From positions 62,001 through 126,000 of the forward strand of contig SACF01000001.1 of the NCBI GenBank assembly GCA_009928665.1: DNA of 64,000 nucleotides, read 5' to 3'. A program made the position numbers and the translations under genes. Shown here in pieces: positions 17,575 through 26,430 of this stretch. The stretch is from Alphaproteobacteria bacterium (GTDB lineage Bacteria > Bacteroidota > Bacteroidia > Bacteroidales > FEN-979). The notes under the pieces are model-generated. The model was not told the DNA's origin. It saw only the letters and a list, made by a program, of their open reading frames with translations, and did no database searches. Each line of letters starts with the position of its first letter. Position 1 is the first letter of the stretch.

Positions 17575-19488
17575 TTATCGGGTCGGGCTGTTCTTTCTTC
17601 CAGAAAAATAATAACGCCAGTCGAATGACATCCGCAATCCGGCAAACCAGGTTGTCTTCACATCAGGCAAGGGATAATCGGAAGGATAAACCGAGGTTCT
17701 TTTCCCCGGAATATCGAAACCCCCATAGAATTGAAAAACGAGGCTCGCGCTTTGCCCGGATGAAAAGTTCCGCATGGGACGATATTCCAGGATCGGAAAA
17801 TCGAACTGTGTTGTGTAGAGTGAAAAAACAGCCTGATCTTTAGTATCCTGATCTACAGTCATTAAAAAAGCATCCGGTCCATTCCCGGTTCCGTACATGC
17901 AAATACCCACTTCGCGGCCGATGACGAACTGAAATCTGCCAATAGGAGTTCTGATCCCGGATTGCCAGGGTATCAGGCCGCCGTTTCCTGCAGCGACAAC
18001 CATTTTATTGAAAGTTTTCGGGGAGGTCAGGTACAGGATTGGTCCGGCAATAAGGATATCGCCCGGGATCAGGAAAAACGGCATTCTCAACCTGAGAAAA
18101 TAGGCGTCACGACTCGGAATGGCTGCCGAAAACGCACCGAAATTCTTGATGGCCGGTTCATCATCAAATCGCATCGAGGAGGCGCCATCGATACGCCATC
18201 CCAGGTCAAGAAATACCAGGCCGTCGCCCGATTCATTAAGAACGCCTTCCATTCCGAGACCGAGACGTAAGGCAAGTTCCAACCCCGCTACCACTCCCGA
18301 AGTTGTTTGGTAATCGGCAAACCCACCATTATACCATCCACCCCTGACCGCTGAAGCGATGCCGATAAAGGGACCCAGTTCGCTCCGGAACCTGGGAAGT
18401 TCACCCCATCCCGTTGCAAGTCCGGGAATGGGTGTCAACAGGAGGATTTCCCGGCATAACTGCAGTTCACCTTCCTGAACCTCCCGGAGGGGCATATACT
18501 TCGCCTTGCTTACATTAAAAGTATCAGGCGCCGCGAAAGAACATGGCGCCGGAAACATCGTTTCATCCATTTTTCCCGCTGCAGCATCAAGGAATTGTGT
18601 CAGACTTTTCAGCACTGCCTCTGCAGCATGGTCTGCATCTTCAGGACGCATGTAGGCATCACCCATCAGTACCATACGTACACCCTGCCATGTAGTAATT
18701 TCAAGGCCTTTTTCATTGTAATAGTCATGGGTTCCCTTGCGTTGAGAGGCATCGCCCCAAATTCCCGCAATGTGCCCCGACGTAAAACTGTCTTCCAGAA
18801 AATGAAGGGCAAAAGCTTCATCGGCCAGCGCGGAAAGCGCATAAGCCGAACGTTGTTCTGAAGTCAGGCGCTGTGAATGCAAACAGGCTGCTTTACGAAT
18901 AGCGCTGATATGAAACCAGGTATAGATTCCGATGGTATTGAGTTCGCAACCCTTTTCAAAACACTTTGCAAAATATTCCGGTGCAGTAATGTTCACATCC
19001 GGCAATGCCATTAAGAAATGACCGTTGTTCCCTCCGGCCCTTGAGACATACTCCGGATCAGCACGCAAAAGTTTAATATCCGAATCCCGCATCCGGTTCA
19101 CCCGTTCACTCTGGTTTCGCGCTTCATCCAGGCCATTTTGCAACCGGGCGGCAATGTCGGCTACTTTTAAAATCCATTCTGTTTGAAGGATGTTGTACAT
19201 CATGTTTTCGGACGATGTGGAATGATCTCCGGCAATAGCAGGCCAGGCCGTATAGTCAAGCAGGGTTGGTAACCCTATCTGACCGGGATCGATGGCCCCG
19301 ATGGTAAGCCTTCCTTCCTTTCCTTTACGTGCCGAATTCCAAAGTTGTTCAAATAGGAAACGCCGTCCGGAATCCAGTTTTACGATCGCTTTCAGGGTAA
19401 TTTCCCGGTGTTCGGGATAGAGCCAGGCATAGGCCGTCGCTGCCCGTACAGTCAGGATCAGAAGGAGGATGATTACTTTTCTATTCAT
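17575..19488 (-). CDS. Exported zinc-dependent phospholipase C/P1-nuclease-like protein
   Basis: 637 residues. The signal peptide MNRKVIILLLILTVRAATAYA ends just before Trp22; in the phospholipase C/P1 nuclease fold the mature N-terminal Trp itself binds zinc, so cleavage at AYA/W fits. Further likely zinc ligands: PEHREIT (His27), FHISAIRKA, LHFLEDSFTSGHIAG (His, Asp, His) and GTHDYYN. The catalytic-like part covers about 22-320. The remaining ~310 residues are beta-rich and end in alternating strands (FQFYGGFDIPG, WFAGLRMSFDWRYYF), possibly a membrane barrel or surface domain. The ATG at 19488 is used; the upstream TTG at 19500 overlaps the kbl stop. Substrate (phospholipid or nucleic acid) unknown. 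Confidence 0.8.
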   Translation of the reverse strand: MNRKVIILLLILTVRAATAYAWLYPEHREITLKAIVKLDSGRRFLFEQLWNSARKGKEGRLTIGAIDPGQIGLPTLLDYTAWPAIAGDHSTSSENMMYNILQTEWILKVADIAARLQNGLDEARNQSERVNRMRDSDIKLLRADPEYVSRAGGNNGHFLMALPDVNITAPEYFAKCFEKGCELNTIGIYTWFHISAIRKAACLHSQRLTSEQRSAYALSALADEAFALHFLEDSFTSGHIAGIWGDASQRKGTHDYYNEKGLEITTWQGVRMVLMGDAYMRPEDADHAAEAVLKSLTQFLDAAAGKMDETMFPAPCSFAAPDTFNVSKAKYMPLREVQEGELQLCREILLLTPIPGLATGWGELPRFRSELGPFIGIASAVRGGWYNGGFADYQTTSGVVAGLELALRLGLGMEGVLNESGDGLVFLDLGWRIDGASSMRFDDEPAIKNFGAFSAAIPSRDAYFLRLRMPFFLIPGDILIAGPILYLTSPKTFNKMVVAAGNGGLIPWQSGIRTPIGRFQFVIGREVGICMYGTGNGPDAFLMTVDQDTKDQAVFSLYTTQFDFPILEYRPMRNFSSGQSASLVFQFYGGFDIPGKRTSVYPSDYPLPDVKTTWFAGLRMSFDWRYYFSGRKNSPTR

Positions 19489-19496
19489 ATTTTGTT

Positions 19497-20693
19497 TCAA
19501 ATTGCGCCGAGTTTCTTACCAACTTTCCTGAATTTATCAAGGGCAAAACCGATTTGTGCCATCGAGTGGGCGGCACTGATCTGAACCCGGATCCGGGATT
19601 TTCCCTTGGGAACGACCGGATAATAGAACCCGATCACATAAACGCCTTCTTCAAGCAGGGCATCGGCGAATTCCCGTGATAACTTGGCATCATTGGGAAG
19701 GTGGCCGAAACATACCGGAACGATTGGATGAATTCCGGAGACGATCTTAAATCCAGCATCTTCCATACCCTTTCTGAACAACTGGGTGTTTTCAAAAAGC
19801 TTATCCCGTAATTCGGTGGTTTCCGAAAGCATATGCAGTACTTCAAGCGTAGCACCGGTAATGGCGGGCGACAGCGTATTGGAAAACAGGTATGGCCGGG
19901 AGCGTTGGCGAAGGATCTCGACGATCTCTTTCCGTGCCGATATACATCCTCCCGAAGCGCCACCAAGGGCTTTTCCGAAGGTTGTCGTGATGATATCGAC
20001 ACGGCCCTGTACATTACAGTACTCTATAGTACCCCTTCCTGTTTTCCCTACAAATCCGGTGGCATGAGAATCATCCACCATCACAAGCGCGTTGTACTTA
20101 TCCGCCAGATCACAGATCTGATCAACCTTCGCAATGATCCCGTCCATGGAAAAGACGCCGTCGGTAACAATCAGCTTGAACCGGGCCTCACCCGCGTCCT
20201 GCAACACCTCTTCCAAATCCTCCATGTTGTTGTTTTTGTACCGGAACCGCTGCGCTTTGCATAACCGGATCCCGTCAATGATGGAAGCATGGTTCAGCTC
20301 ATCCGATATAATGGCATCCTGCTCCCCGAGTAAGGGCTCAAAAACCCCGCCGTTGGCATCAAAAGCCGAGGAATAGAGAATGGTGTCTTCCATCCCCAGA
20401 AATTCACTGATTTTGGCCTCCAAATCTTTATGGACTTTTTGAGTGCCGCAGATAAACCTTACAGATGATAATCCAAATCCATACTTGAAAAAGGTATAGT
20501 TCGCTCCCGACATTACCCGGGGGTCATTCGATAACCCAAGATAATTGTTGGCACACATATTCAGGACTTTCCTTCCGTTGGTCATGATTTCGACACCCTG
20601 AGGCGTCGTAATGATCCTTTCATTTTTATATAGTCCGTCGTGTATGATACCATCAATCTGATGCTGTAAATGTTGCTGAAAAGAACCGTACAT
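19497..20693 (-). CDS. kbl: Glycine C-acetyltransferase (2-amino-3-ketobutyrate CoA ligase)
   Basis: 398 residues, the usual Kbl length. Motifs: [35 protein letters not shown] (His135), [20 protein letters not shown] and [15 protein letters not shown] with Lys241 binding PLP, then [13 protein letters not shown]. It cleaves 2-amino-3-ketobutyrate with CoA to glycine and acetyl-CoA, completing threonine breakdown begun by the dehydrogenase at 1578-2528. The phospholipase-like gene starts 8 nt after its stop, so the two are probably co-transcribed without an obvious metabolic link. Confidence 0.95.
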   Translation of the reverse strand: MYGSFQQHLQHQIDGIIHDGLYKNERIITTPQGVEIMTNGRKVLNMCANNYLGLSNDPRVMSGANYTFFKYGFGLSSVRFICGTQKVHKDLEAKISEFLGMEDTILYSSAFDANGGVFEPLLGEQDAIISDELNHASIIDGIRLCKAQRFRYKNNNMEDLEEVLQDAGEARFKLIVTDGVFSMDGIIAKVDQICDLADKYNALVMVDDSHATGFVGKTGRGTIEYCNVQGRVDIITTTFGKALGGASGGCISARKEIVEILRQRSRPYLFSNTLSPAITGATLEVLHMLSETTELRDKLFENTQLFRKGMEDAGFKIVSGIHPIVPVCFGHLPNDAKLSREFADALLEEGVYVIGFYYPVVPKGKSRIRVQISAAHSMAQIGFALDKFRKVGKKLGAI

Positions 20694-20767
20694 GTTTTGA
20701 ATCGTTAAGTTTAAAATCTCAGATAAAAATAAGAAAAAGAATACACAACCTCATTCAAACCGGGAGA

Positions 20768-22021
20768 TCAGATTTTCTTCAGATTCAAATTCCTCAATTT
20801 GGGAGCGAATCTTGCAGTGAAACCCACCGTGAACAGTGTCATGCATCCACCGAAAATCACCGATGGGATCAACCCCAGTAACTTCGCTGCGACTCCCGAT
20901 TCAAAGGAGCCTATTTCGTTGGACGACCCGATAAAAATTGCATTTACTGAAGCAACACGTCCCCGCATTTCATCCGGTGTGATCAGTTGCATTGCGGTAG
21001 ATCTGATAATCACGCTGATGTTGTCGAACATCCCGCTGAGCATTAGAAGAGCGAGTGACAGGTAAAAATTCTTTGACAATGCAAATCCAATGATACTGAT
21101 CCCGAATCCGGCTACACCGATCATGAGATAGCGCCCTGCACGTGCCATTGGAGGACGGTGGGCAATAAACAGCGACATGATGACTGCGCCTGCCATGGGA
21201 GCGGCACGCAGAAATCCCAGGCCCTGAGGTCCCACCATCAGCACCTCTGCCGCAAAAACAGGTAACATGGCGACAGCACCTCCGAATAAAACCGCGAACA
21301 TGTCGAGCGACATAGCCCCTGATAAAACCTGGTTTCTGAATACGAATTTCAGTCCGGATGACAACCGTTGCAACAACTTCTCCTCTTCGTTGACAGGCGG
21401 GGCAGGCCTATTTTTTACAAAACTCAGTAAGAGTAAGGCGAGAAACAAGAAAAAAAGGACGGTGAGATAGGCATTTCTGACCCCGAAAAAACCATATACC
21501 AGTCCGCCAATTGCAGGACCGGTAATTGCAGCTATATGCCAGGCCGTACTGTTCCAGGTCGAGGCGTTGGTATACAAATACCTTGGAATCAGTTGCGACA
21601 TTAAGGCAATAATAGATGGATATAAAAAGGCTCTGGAAATTCCTGATATCATTACAACCCCGTAAATGGGAAGGACGCCCAACGCTGCAATAATCCCCAG
21701 ACTTCTAACGGTAAAAAGAAACAACAATGAAGTTCCGGTCAGGAAAAGCAGCGTGAACCAAATAATAATTCGTTTACGGTTGTACCGGTCAGCTGCATGT
21801 CCGGCATACAGAACAACAGAAATATTCGGAAGCGCCTCGGCAAGACCGATCAATCCCAATGCAAGTGGATCGCGGGTCAGTTCGTACATCTGCCAACCCA
21901 CAATGATACTCTGCATCTGAAAAGCGATGGTGGTAAAAAAACGAAAGGTCAGGAAAAGCCTGAAGTCGGAGACTTTCAGCACAGCATATGCATCGTGTTT
22001 CCCGTTCAATTCGTCATCCAT
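20768..22021 (-). CDS. MFS transporter (EntS/MFS_3-type exporter)
   Basis: 417 residues with about 12 membrane helices. An early cytoplasmic signature (YELTRDPLALGLIGLAEALPNI) and AGHAADRYNRKRIII between helices 2 and 3 are typical of the enterobactin-exporter-like MFS_3 family. Such proteins export siderophores, drugs or other small molecules using the proton gradient. It is 74 nt upstream of kbl on the same strand. A strong terminator at 22061-22085 separates it from the EF-G paralog gene, so it must have its own promoter, which I did not locate. Confidence 0.88.
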   Translation of the reverse strand: MDDELNGKHDAYAVLKVSDFRLFLTFRFFTTIAFQMQSIIVGWQMYELTRDPLALGLIGLAEALPNISVVLYAGHAADRYNRKRIIIWFTLLFLTGTSLLFLFTVRSLGIIAALGVLPIYGVVMISGISRAFLYPSIIALMSQLIPRYLYTNASTWNSTAWHIAAITGPAIGGLVYGFFGVRNAYLTVLFFLFLALLLLSFVKNRPAPPVNEEEKLLQRLSSGLKFVFRNQVLSGAMSLDMFAVLFGGAVAMLPVFAAEVLMVGPQGLGFLRAAPMAGAVIMSLFIAHRPPMARAGRYLMIGVAGFGISIIGFALSKNFYLSLALLMLSGMFDNISVIIRSTAMQLITPDEMRGRVASVNAIFIGSSNEIGSFESGVAAKLLGLIPSVIFGGCMTLFTVGFTARFAPKLRNLNLKKI

Positions 22022-22060
22022 AATCAGGAATTCTCAGGCTTACAGAAATGTTCAATCCTA

Positions 22061-22085
22061 AAAAAACCCGGCCATGGCCGGGTTT
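22061..22085 (-). terminator. Rho-independent terminator after the EF-G paralog gene
   Basis: A perfect 10-bp inverted repeat, 22064-22073 with 22076-22085 (AAACCCGGCC/GGCCGGGTTT), is followed on the minus strand by a run of T (22066-22061 and beyond). It lies 21 nt past the stop codon at 22107. Confidence 0.85.
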
Positions 22086-22106
22086 GATGAATAAGGGTTA
22101 AATATT

Positions 22107-24242
22107 CTATTCTTCCTCTTTCTCTTGTTCCTCGTATGCTTTGAGAAGTTTATCCTGAATATCACCGGGAACCTGTGAATATTCGGCAAATTTCATGTTG
22201 TAGGTGGCCCGGCCGCTGGTAATGGAGCTGAGCGCGGTGGAATACCGGTTCAGCTCAGCCAATGGAACCTTTGCAATGATCTTCTGGTAATTACCTTCAC
22301 TGTCCATGCCCATAATCACGGCGCGTCGGCCCTGAAGGTCGGTCATGACTTCACCCATTTTCTCTTCCGGAACGATCACCTCCACATCATAAATTGGTTC
22401 AAGGATCTTGGGGCCTGCATTTTTAAAAGCCTCTTTAAATGCATTTCGGCCAGCCAGCTTGAACGAGATTTCATTGGAGTCGACCGGGTGCATTTTGCCA
22501 TCATAAACGTTGAAAACAATATCACGGGCATAGGAACCGGTTAGCGGCCCTTCTTCCATTTTCTCCATGACTCCCTTAAGAATAGCCGGCATAAAACGTG
22601 CGTCGATGGCGCCCCCGACGATACAGTTATTCATCTGCAGTTTGCCTCCCCATTCAAGGTCAATTACATCGCGGCCACGGATGGGAAATTCCGATTGCTC
22701 AACCATGCCTTCCTTAAAGGGCTGAATCATCATGTGAACCTCGCCGAACTGACCCGATCCACCCGATTGTTTCTTATGCCGATACATCGCTTTTGCCGGT
22801 TTGGTGATGGTTTCACGGTAAGGAATGCGTGGGGCATAAAATTCAATGGGGATTTTCTCGAGGGTCTCCACATGCCATTTTGCGAGATTCAAATGAAGTT
22901 CACCCTGGCCCTGAAGGATCATCTGCTTCAACTCCCGGGAGTACCCCATGATCAACGTGGGATCCATTTTTGCCAGTTCATTCAGGATACTGCTTATCTT
23001 TTCGTCATCAGCGGTGCTTTTAGCCTTAACCGCGGTCCTGAATTTCGGATCGGGATAGGTGATTGGTTCAATGATATCATCGGCGTTTTTAACAGTGTTC
23101 AGGGTATTGTTGGTGTAACAGTTCTTCAGTTTGATCGTGGCGCCTATATCGCCGGCAACCATTTTTTCCACTTTCTCCCGGTTTTTCCCGTTGATGACAA
23201 ATAATTGGGATAGCCGTTCCTTGGACTGACGAACCGGATTGATCATATCCATGGCTTCGGTAATCTCTCCTGCCATGACTTTAAAATAAGAGATCTCACC
23301 CAGATGTTGTTCAATAGCGGTCTTGAAGATAAATGCGGAAGCCGGGTCCGTACTGTTACATTTCAATACTTTGCCCTCTTTGGTCTTTATCCCCGGCATT
23401 TGATTTGGAGCAGGAACGCTGCCGGCAATGAATTCCAGCAGGCGGGCCACACCCATATCCTGACGGGCACAGACGCACATGACCGGGAAAATAGTCCGGT
23501 TGATCAGACCCGTCTTCAAAGCCTGAAGCATCTGCTCTTCCGAGAGTTCGCCCTTATCAAAGAAAATTTCCATCATTGCTTCATCTTTGGAGGCAAGCTC
23601 TTCCATCAGCGACATATACATCTCTTCTGCTTTTCCTTTTTCACCGGCCGGAATATCGCTGTACTCAGGCTTCCCTCCACCAGATGAAAATTTTATCTGT
23701 TTCATTTTCAGAAGATCGATGATCGTATTGAATCCCGATCCGGCATTGACGGGATATTGGAGAAGTGTCACATTCTTTCCAAATTGTGCTTTCATCTGCC
23801 GAAGGGTCTCTTCAAAATTGGCGTGCTCCTGATCGAGATGGTTTATGGCAAAGATCACCGGTTTTTGGGCCCGGGTCGAATACCGCCATGTGATCTCTGT
23901 TCCGACTTCCACACCATTTTGTCCGTTAACCAGCATCACGGCAGTGTCGGCCACCCGTAAGGCGGATATTACCTCACCACAGAAATCATCAAAACCGGGC
24001 GTATCAATGATGTTAATCTTGGTGTTGTCATAAAGTGTATACAGTATGGAGGCAGATACTGAGTTCTGTCGTTCCAGCTCAATCGGCCGATAATCTGAAA
24101 CAGTATTTTTGTCTTCCACCGTACCGCGGCGGTTGATCACCCCGCCTTCAAATAACATGGCTTCAGCCAGCGTCGTTTTCCCTGTTTTTGCACCCCCGAT
24201 GAGGGTGATGTTGCGGATTTCATTGGTTTGATATACCTTCAT
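22107..24242 (-). CDS. Elongation factor G paralog (EF-G2-like)
   Basis: 711 residues with the five-domain EF-G layout. G1 is GGAKTGKTTLAEAML instead of the canonical AHIDAGKTT; switch I region reads NTVSDYRPIELERQNSV; G3 is IIDTPGFDDF; G4 is NHLDQE. The catalytic His that follows DTPG in translational GTPases is Phe here. Domain IV (YRHKKQSGGSGQFGEVHM) and domain V (PIYDVEVIVPEEKMGEV) are intact. Bacteroides species have an EF-G2 paralog reported to support translation without GTP hydrolysis; this protein looks like that class, though I cannot prove orthology. It has its own strong promoter and terminator and stands alone. Confidence 0.9.
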   Translation of the reverse strand: MKVYQTNEIRNITLIGGAKTGKTTLAEAMLFEGGVINRRGTVEDKNTVSDYRPIELERQNSVSASILYTLYDNTKINIIDTPGFDDFCGEVISALRVADTAVMLVNGQNGVEVGTEITWRYSTRAQKPVIFAINHLDQEHANFEETLRQMKAQFGKNVTLLQYPVNAGSGFNTIIDLLKMKQIKFSSGGGKPEYSDIPAGEKGKAEEMYMSLMEELASKDEAMMEIFFDKGELSEEQMLQALKTGLINRTIFPVMCVCARQDMGVARLLEFIAGSVPAPNQMPGIKTKEGKVLKCNSTDPASAFIFKTAIEQHLGEISYFKVMAGEITEAMDMINPVRQSKERLSQLFVINGKNREKVEKMVAGDIGATIKLKNCYTNNTLNTVKNADDIIEPITYPDPKFRTAVKAKSTADDEKISSILNELAKMDPTLIMGYSRELKQMILQGQGELHLNLAKWHVETLEKIPIEFYAPRIPYRETITKPAKAMYRHKKQSGGSGQFGEVHMMIQPFKEGMVEQSEFPIRGRDVIDLEWGGKLQMNNCIVGGAIDARFMPAILKGVMEKMEEGPLTGSYARDIVFNVYDGKMHPVDSNEISFKLAGRNAFKEAFKNAGPKILEPIYDVEVIVPEEKMGEVMTDLQGRRAVIMGMDSEGNYQKIIAKVPLAELNRYSTALSSITSGRATYNMKFAEYSQVPGDIQDKLLKAYEEQEKEEE

Positions 24243-24298
24243 GACACAGATTAAATGATAGTAAGTTCTTGAAAATTATTATTTTCCCGAAAGGGATG

Positions 24299-24330
24299 CA
24301 AAATTAGAAAAAAATATGAAATAAACCAAA
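24299..24330 (-). promoter_or_regulatory. Bacteroidota promoter (TTTG-N20-TAATTTTG)
   Basis: Minus strand: TTTG at 24330-24327 and TAATTTTG at 24306-24299, 20 nt apart, 57 nt before the EF-G paralog ATG. It is one of the best consensus matches in the window. Confidence 0.75.
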
Positions 24331-24432
24331 GGGGTTGAACAAATAGAATATAGGAATTAAATATTCATAATCAACTTCTTAGGGGGATTTCAGAAAGTTC
24401 CTGTTATCAGCCCGCATGTTGCCCGGACCGGA

Positions 24433-25401
24433 TCAGTCAATGCTATTCCTTACTAAATCCCAGGTGGAAACAGGCATTTTCGCTCCCAAATGTTCAATGA
24501 TCTTCCCAGCCAGCAAGGTACCCAGTTCACCACATTGCCGAAGCGAATAACTCCTTGAATGGCCAAAAAGAAATCCGGCTGCATATAAATCACCTGCACC
24601 GGTAGTATCAACAGGTTTAACAGGGATGACACCGATTTCACATGAATCTGTCCGGGTCTTTAATAAGGAGCCTTTACTTCCGGTTTTGACAACCGCGATC
24701 TTGACCATTTCCGACATCCTGTCAAGTGCATTCACCGGATCAAGACCTGTAAAGGCCCGTGCCTCTTCTTCATTGGCAAATAAAATATCCACGAATTCTT
24801 TTACTACCTCCCTTAGAAATTCGAGGTTGGCTTCTACAACATTATAGCTGGCCAGGTCGAGCGAGATAATCAACCCGTTTTCTTTGGCAAGCTCCAGGGC
24901 CCTGCGGATCAGTTCATGGTTCTGTACCAGATACCCTTCAATATGAAAGTAGTTGTACCCCCGGAACATTCCAGTATGCAGATGGGATGCCGATAACTCA
25001 ATGGCAGCACCCAGATAGGTTGCAAATGTTCGTTCCGAATCGGATGAAACAAGGGCTACCGCCCTGCCCGTTTCATTCTCGCTATGAATCATCCTCGGAT
25101 CCACCCCGGCATTAATGAGATCTCTGACAAAAAAACCACCCAGCTCATCCGCCCCTACAACACCGATGTATCCGGCTGAAGCTCCCAACATGGCAAGTCC
25201 GTGAATGGTATTGGCCGCAGACCCTCCGGCAGCATGACTGGTTTTATAATCCTTCAGAACTGAGAGGACCTTTGCGCTCCGGTCACGGTCGACCAGTTGC
25301 ATGCTCCCCTTAGGGATCCCCAGGGTTTCCAAAACATGGTCACTTTCCAGCATGATCATAATATCAACAAGGGCATTGCCCATCCCTAAAAATTTCTTCA
25401 T
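24433..25401 (-). CDS. PfkB-family carbohydrate/nucleoside kinase (adenosine kinase-like)
   Basis: 322 residues from MKKFLGMGNALVDIM. N-terminal PfkB signature: AAGGSAANTIHGLAMLGASAGYIGVVG. C-terminal signature: PVDTTGAGDLYAAGFLFG, in which the Asp of GAGD is the catalytic base. The GNALVDIM opening and overall layout are those of bacterial adenosine kinase/ribokinase-like enzymes widespread in Bacteroidota; the exact substrate (adenosine, ribose or another sugar) is not settled by sequence. The start at 25401 is supported by the -7 element at 25421-25428, which falls inside the longer frame. Confidence 0.9.
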   Translation of the reverse strand: MKKFLGMGNALVDIMIMLESDHVLETLGIPKGSMQLVDRDRSAKVLSVLKDYKTSHAAGGSAANTIHGLAMLGASAGYIGVVGADELGGFFVRDLINAGVDPRMIHSENETGRAVALVSSDSERTFATYLGAAIELSASHLHTGMFRGYNYFHIEGYLVQNHELIRRALELAKENGLIISLDLASYNVVEANLEFLREVVKEFVDILFANEEEARAFTGLDPVNALDRMSEMVKIAVVKTGSKGSLLKTRTDSCEIGVIPVKPVDTTGAGDLYAAGFLFGHSRSYSLRQCGELGTLLAGKIIEHLGAKMPVSTWDLVRNSID

Positions 25402-25420
25402 GGATAAAGAATTCTTTTTG

Positions 25421-25428
25421 CAAAAGTA
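25421..25428 (-). promoter_or_regulatory. Promoter -7 element TACTTTTG
   Basis: Minus-strand TAnnTTTG match 19 nt before the kinase ATG at 25401, implying a very short 5' leader. No -33 box seen. Confidence 0.55.
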
Positions 25429-25722
25429 CAAATTCTGTTTGAAGTATACGAGGTTGCCTCCCGACAGGGTCTGTCAAAGGCCCGGTTTCTCTTCTAAGAA
25501 TCTTTCTTGTCCATAAAAAACTACTTATTACGTAGTATTCTATCCTAAATACCCTTAATAATTACTTCTTTCCGGAAACATAACTTAAGAACTCTGCCAT
25601 CTCATTACACTTTTCAGCAGTTTTTCACACAAAGTGCCTGAAAATAACCACATCTACGAAATAACCATGACAAAACCGAAACCCAAGGCCGGTTTGCTGC
25701 GTAGAAATCAGAAAACGAAGAA

Positions 25723-26211
25723 ATGAAAACACGTGTTCTGTTATCACTGGCCCTCATGTTTCTTTTCTCTCTTCCCTCGCAGGCTGTCGACGACGATTGT
25801 CCCTGCAGGAAGAAACGGATTGTGATCAAGGTTGAAAAACCAAAACCCGTCGTCAAACCCGCTCCCAAACCCAAACCCCGAAATGTCCTGTTTGAAGATT
25901 ATCCGGTTCCTTATGAGAATCTATGTAAGGGTAATACCCGGGAGTACCGGAATCTGAAAGTAAAAATCATGCCCAACCCGGTGCTGAAATTTATAAACGT
26001 TATTTATGACACCGAAAATGGCCAGAATGTGAAAATCGAACTGCTTTCCTGCCAGGGCAAACTGATCAAAACGTTGCTGAATGAGGTGGTGTATGGTGAG
26101 GGATTGAAAGAAAGCACTTTCGATATCAACGGAACTGTTGGTCGTGGCGATGCCTATATACGACTCACTTCAGGCGTAATTTCCAAACTCGAAAAGATTT
26201 TTATCCTGTAA
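25723..26211 (+). CDS. Small secreted protein consisting mainly of a T9SS-type sorting domain
   Basis: 162 residues. Signal peptide MKTRVLLSLALMFLFSLPSQA. A DDDCPCRKKR segment leads into a Lys/Pro-rich linker (VEKPKPVVKPAPKPKPRN). The last ~85 residues resemble a type A sorting domain: VKIMPNPVLKFINVIYD, VKIELLSCQGKLIKTLL and RGDAYIRLTSGVISKLEKIFIL. No separate cargo domain exists. It may be a minimal surface protein with a linker as its only payload. A 20-codon mini-frame (25667-25726) ends over its start codon as ATGA. Of the 322-nt gap upstream (25402-25722), nothing else is recognisable beyond the kinase promoter. Confidence 0.75.
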   Translation: MKTRVLLSLALMFLFSLPSQAVDDDCPCRKKRIVIKVEKPKPVVKPAPKPKPRNVLFEDYPVPYENLCKGNTREYRNLKVKIMPNPVLKFINVIYDTENGQNVKIELLSCQGKLIKTLLNEVVYGEGLKESTFDINGTVGRGDAYIRLTSGVISKLEKIFIL

Positions 26212-26238
26212 AGAATTTGCATACTGTGGGTTTATTAA

Positions 26239-26269
26239 GGGCCGCCGTACACATGGCGGCCTTTTTTTT
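26239..26269 (+). terminator. Rho-independent terminator
   Basis: A GC-rich stem (GGCCGCC 26240-26246 with GGCGGCC 26255-26261) and eight T residues follow the small sorting-domain gene by 28 nt. Confidence 0.85.
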
Positions 26270-26430
26270 GATGTCTCGGAGGATGTTGTGAACTTTTCAC
26301 CTGAATGTAAAAAAATCTCATCTTTGTCGATTGTACCATCCAGATCATATTTTGTTGTTTGATCAAAACCAAAAAAACAGATCCCTTGACTGTGAAAGGT
26401 AAAAAAATCGGAAACCTTTTGTCACGAAGT

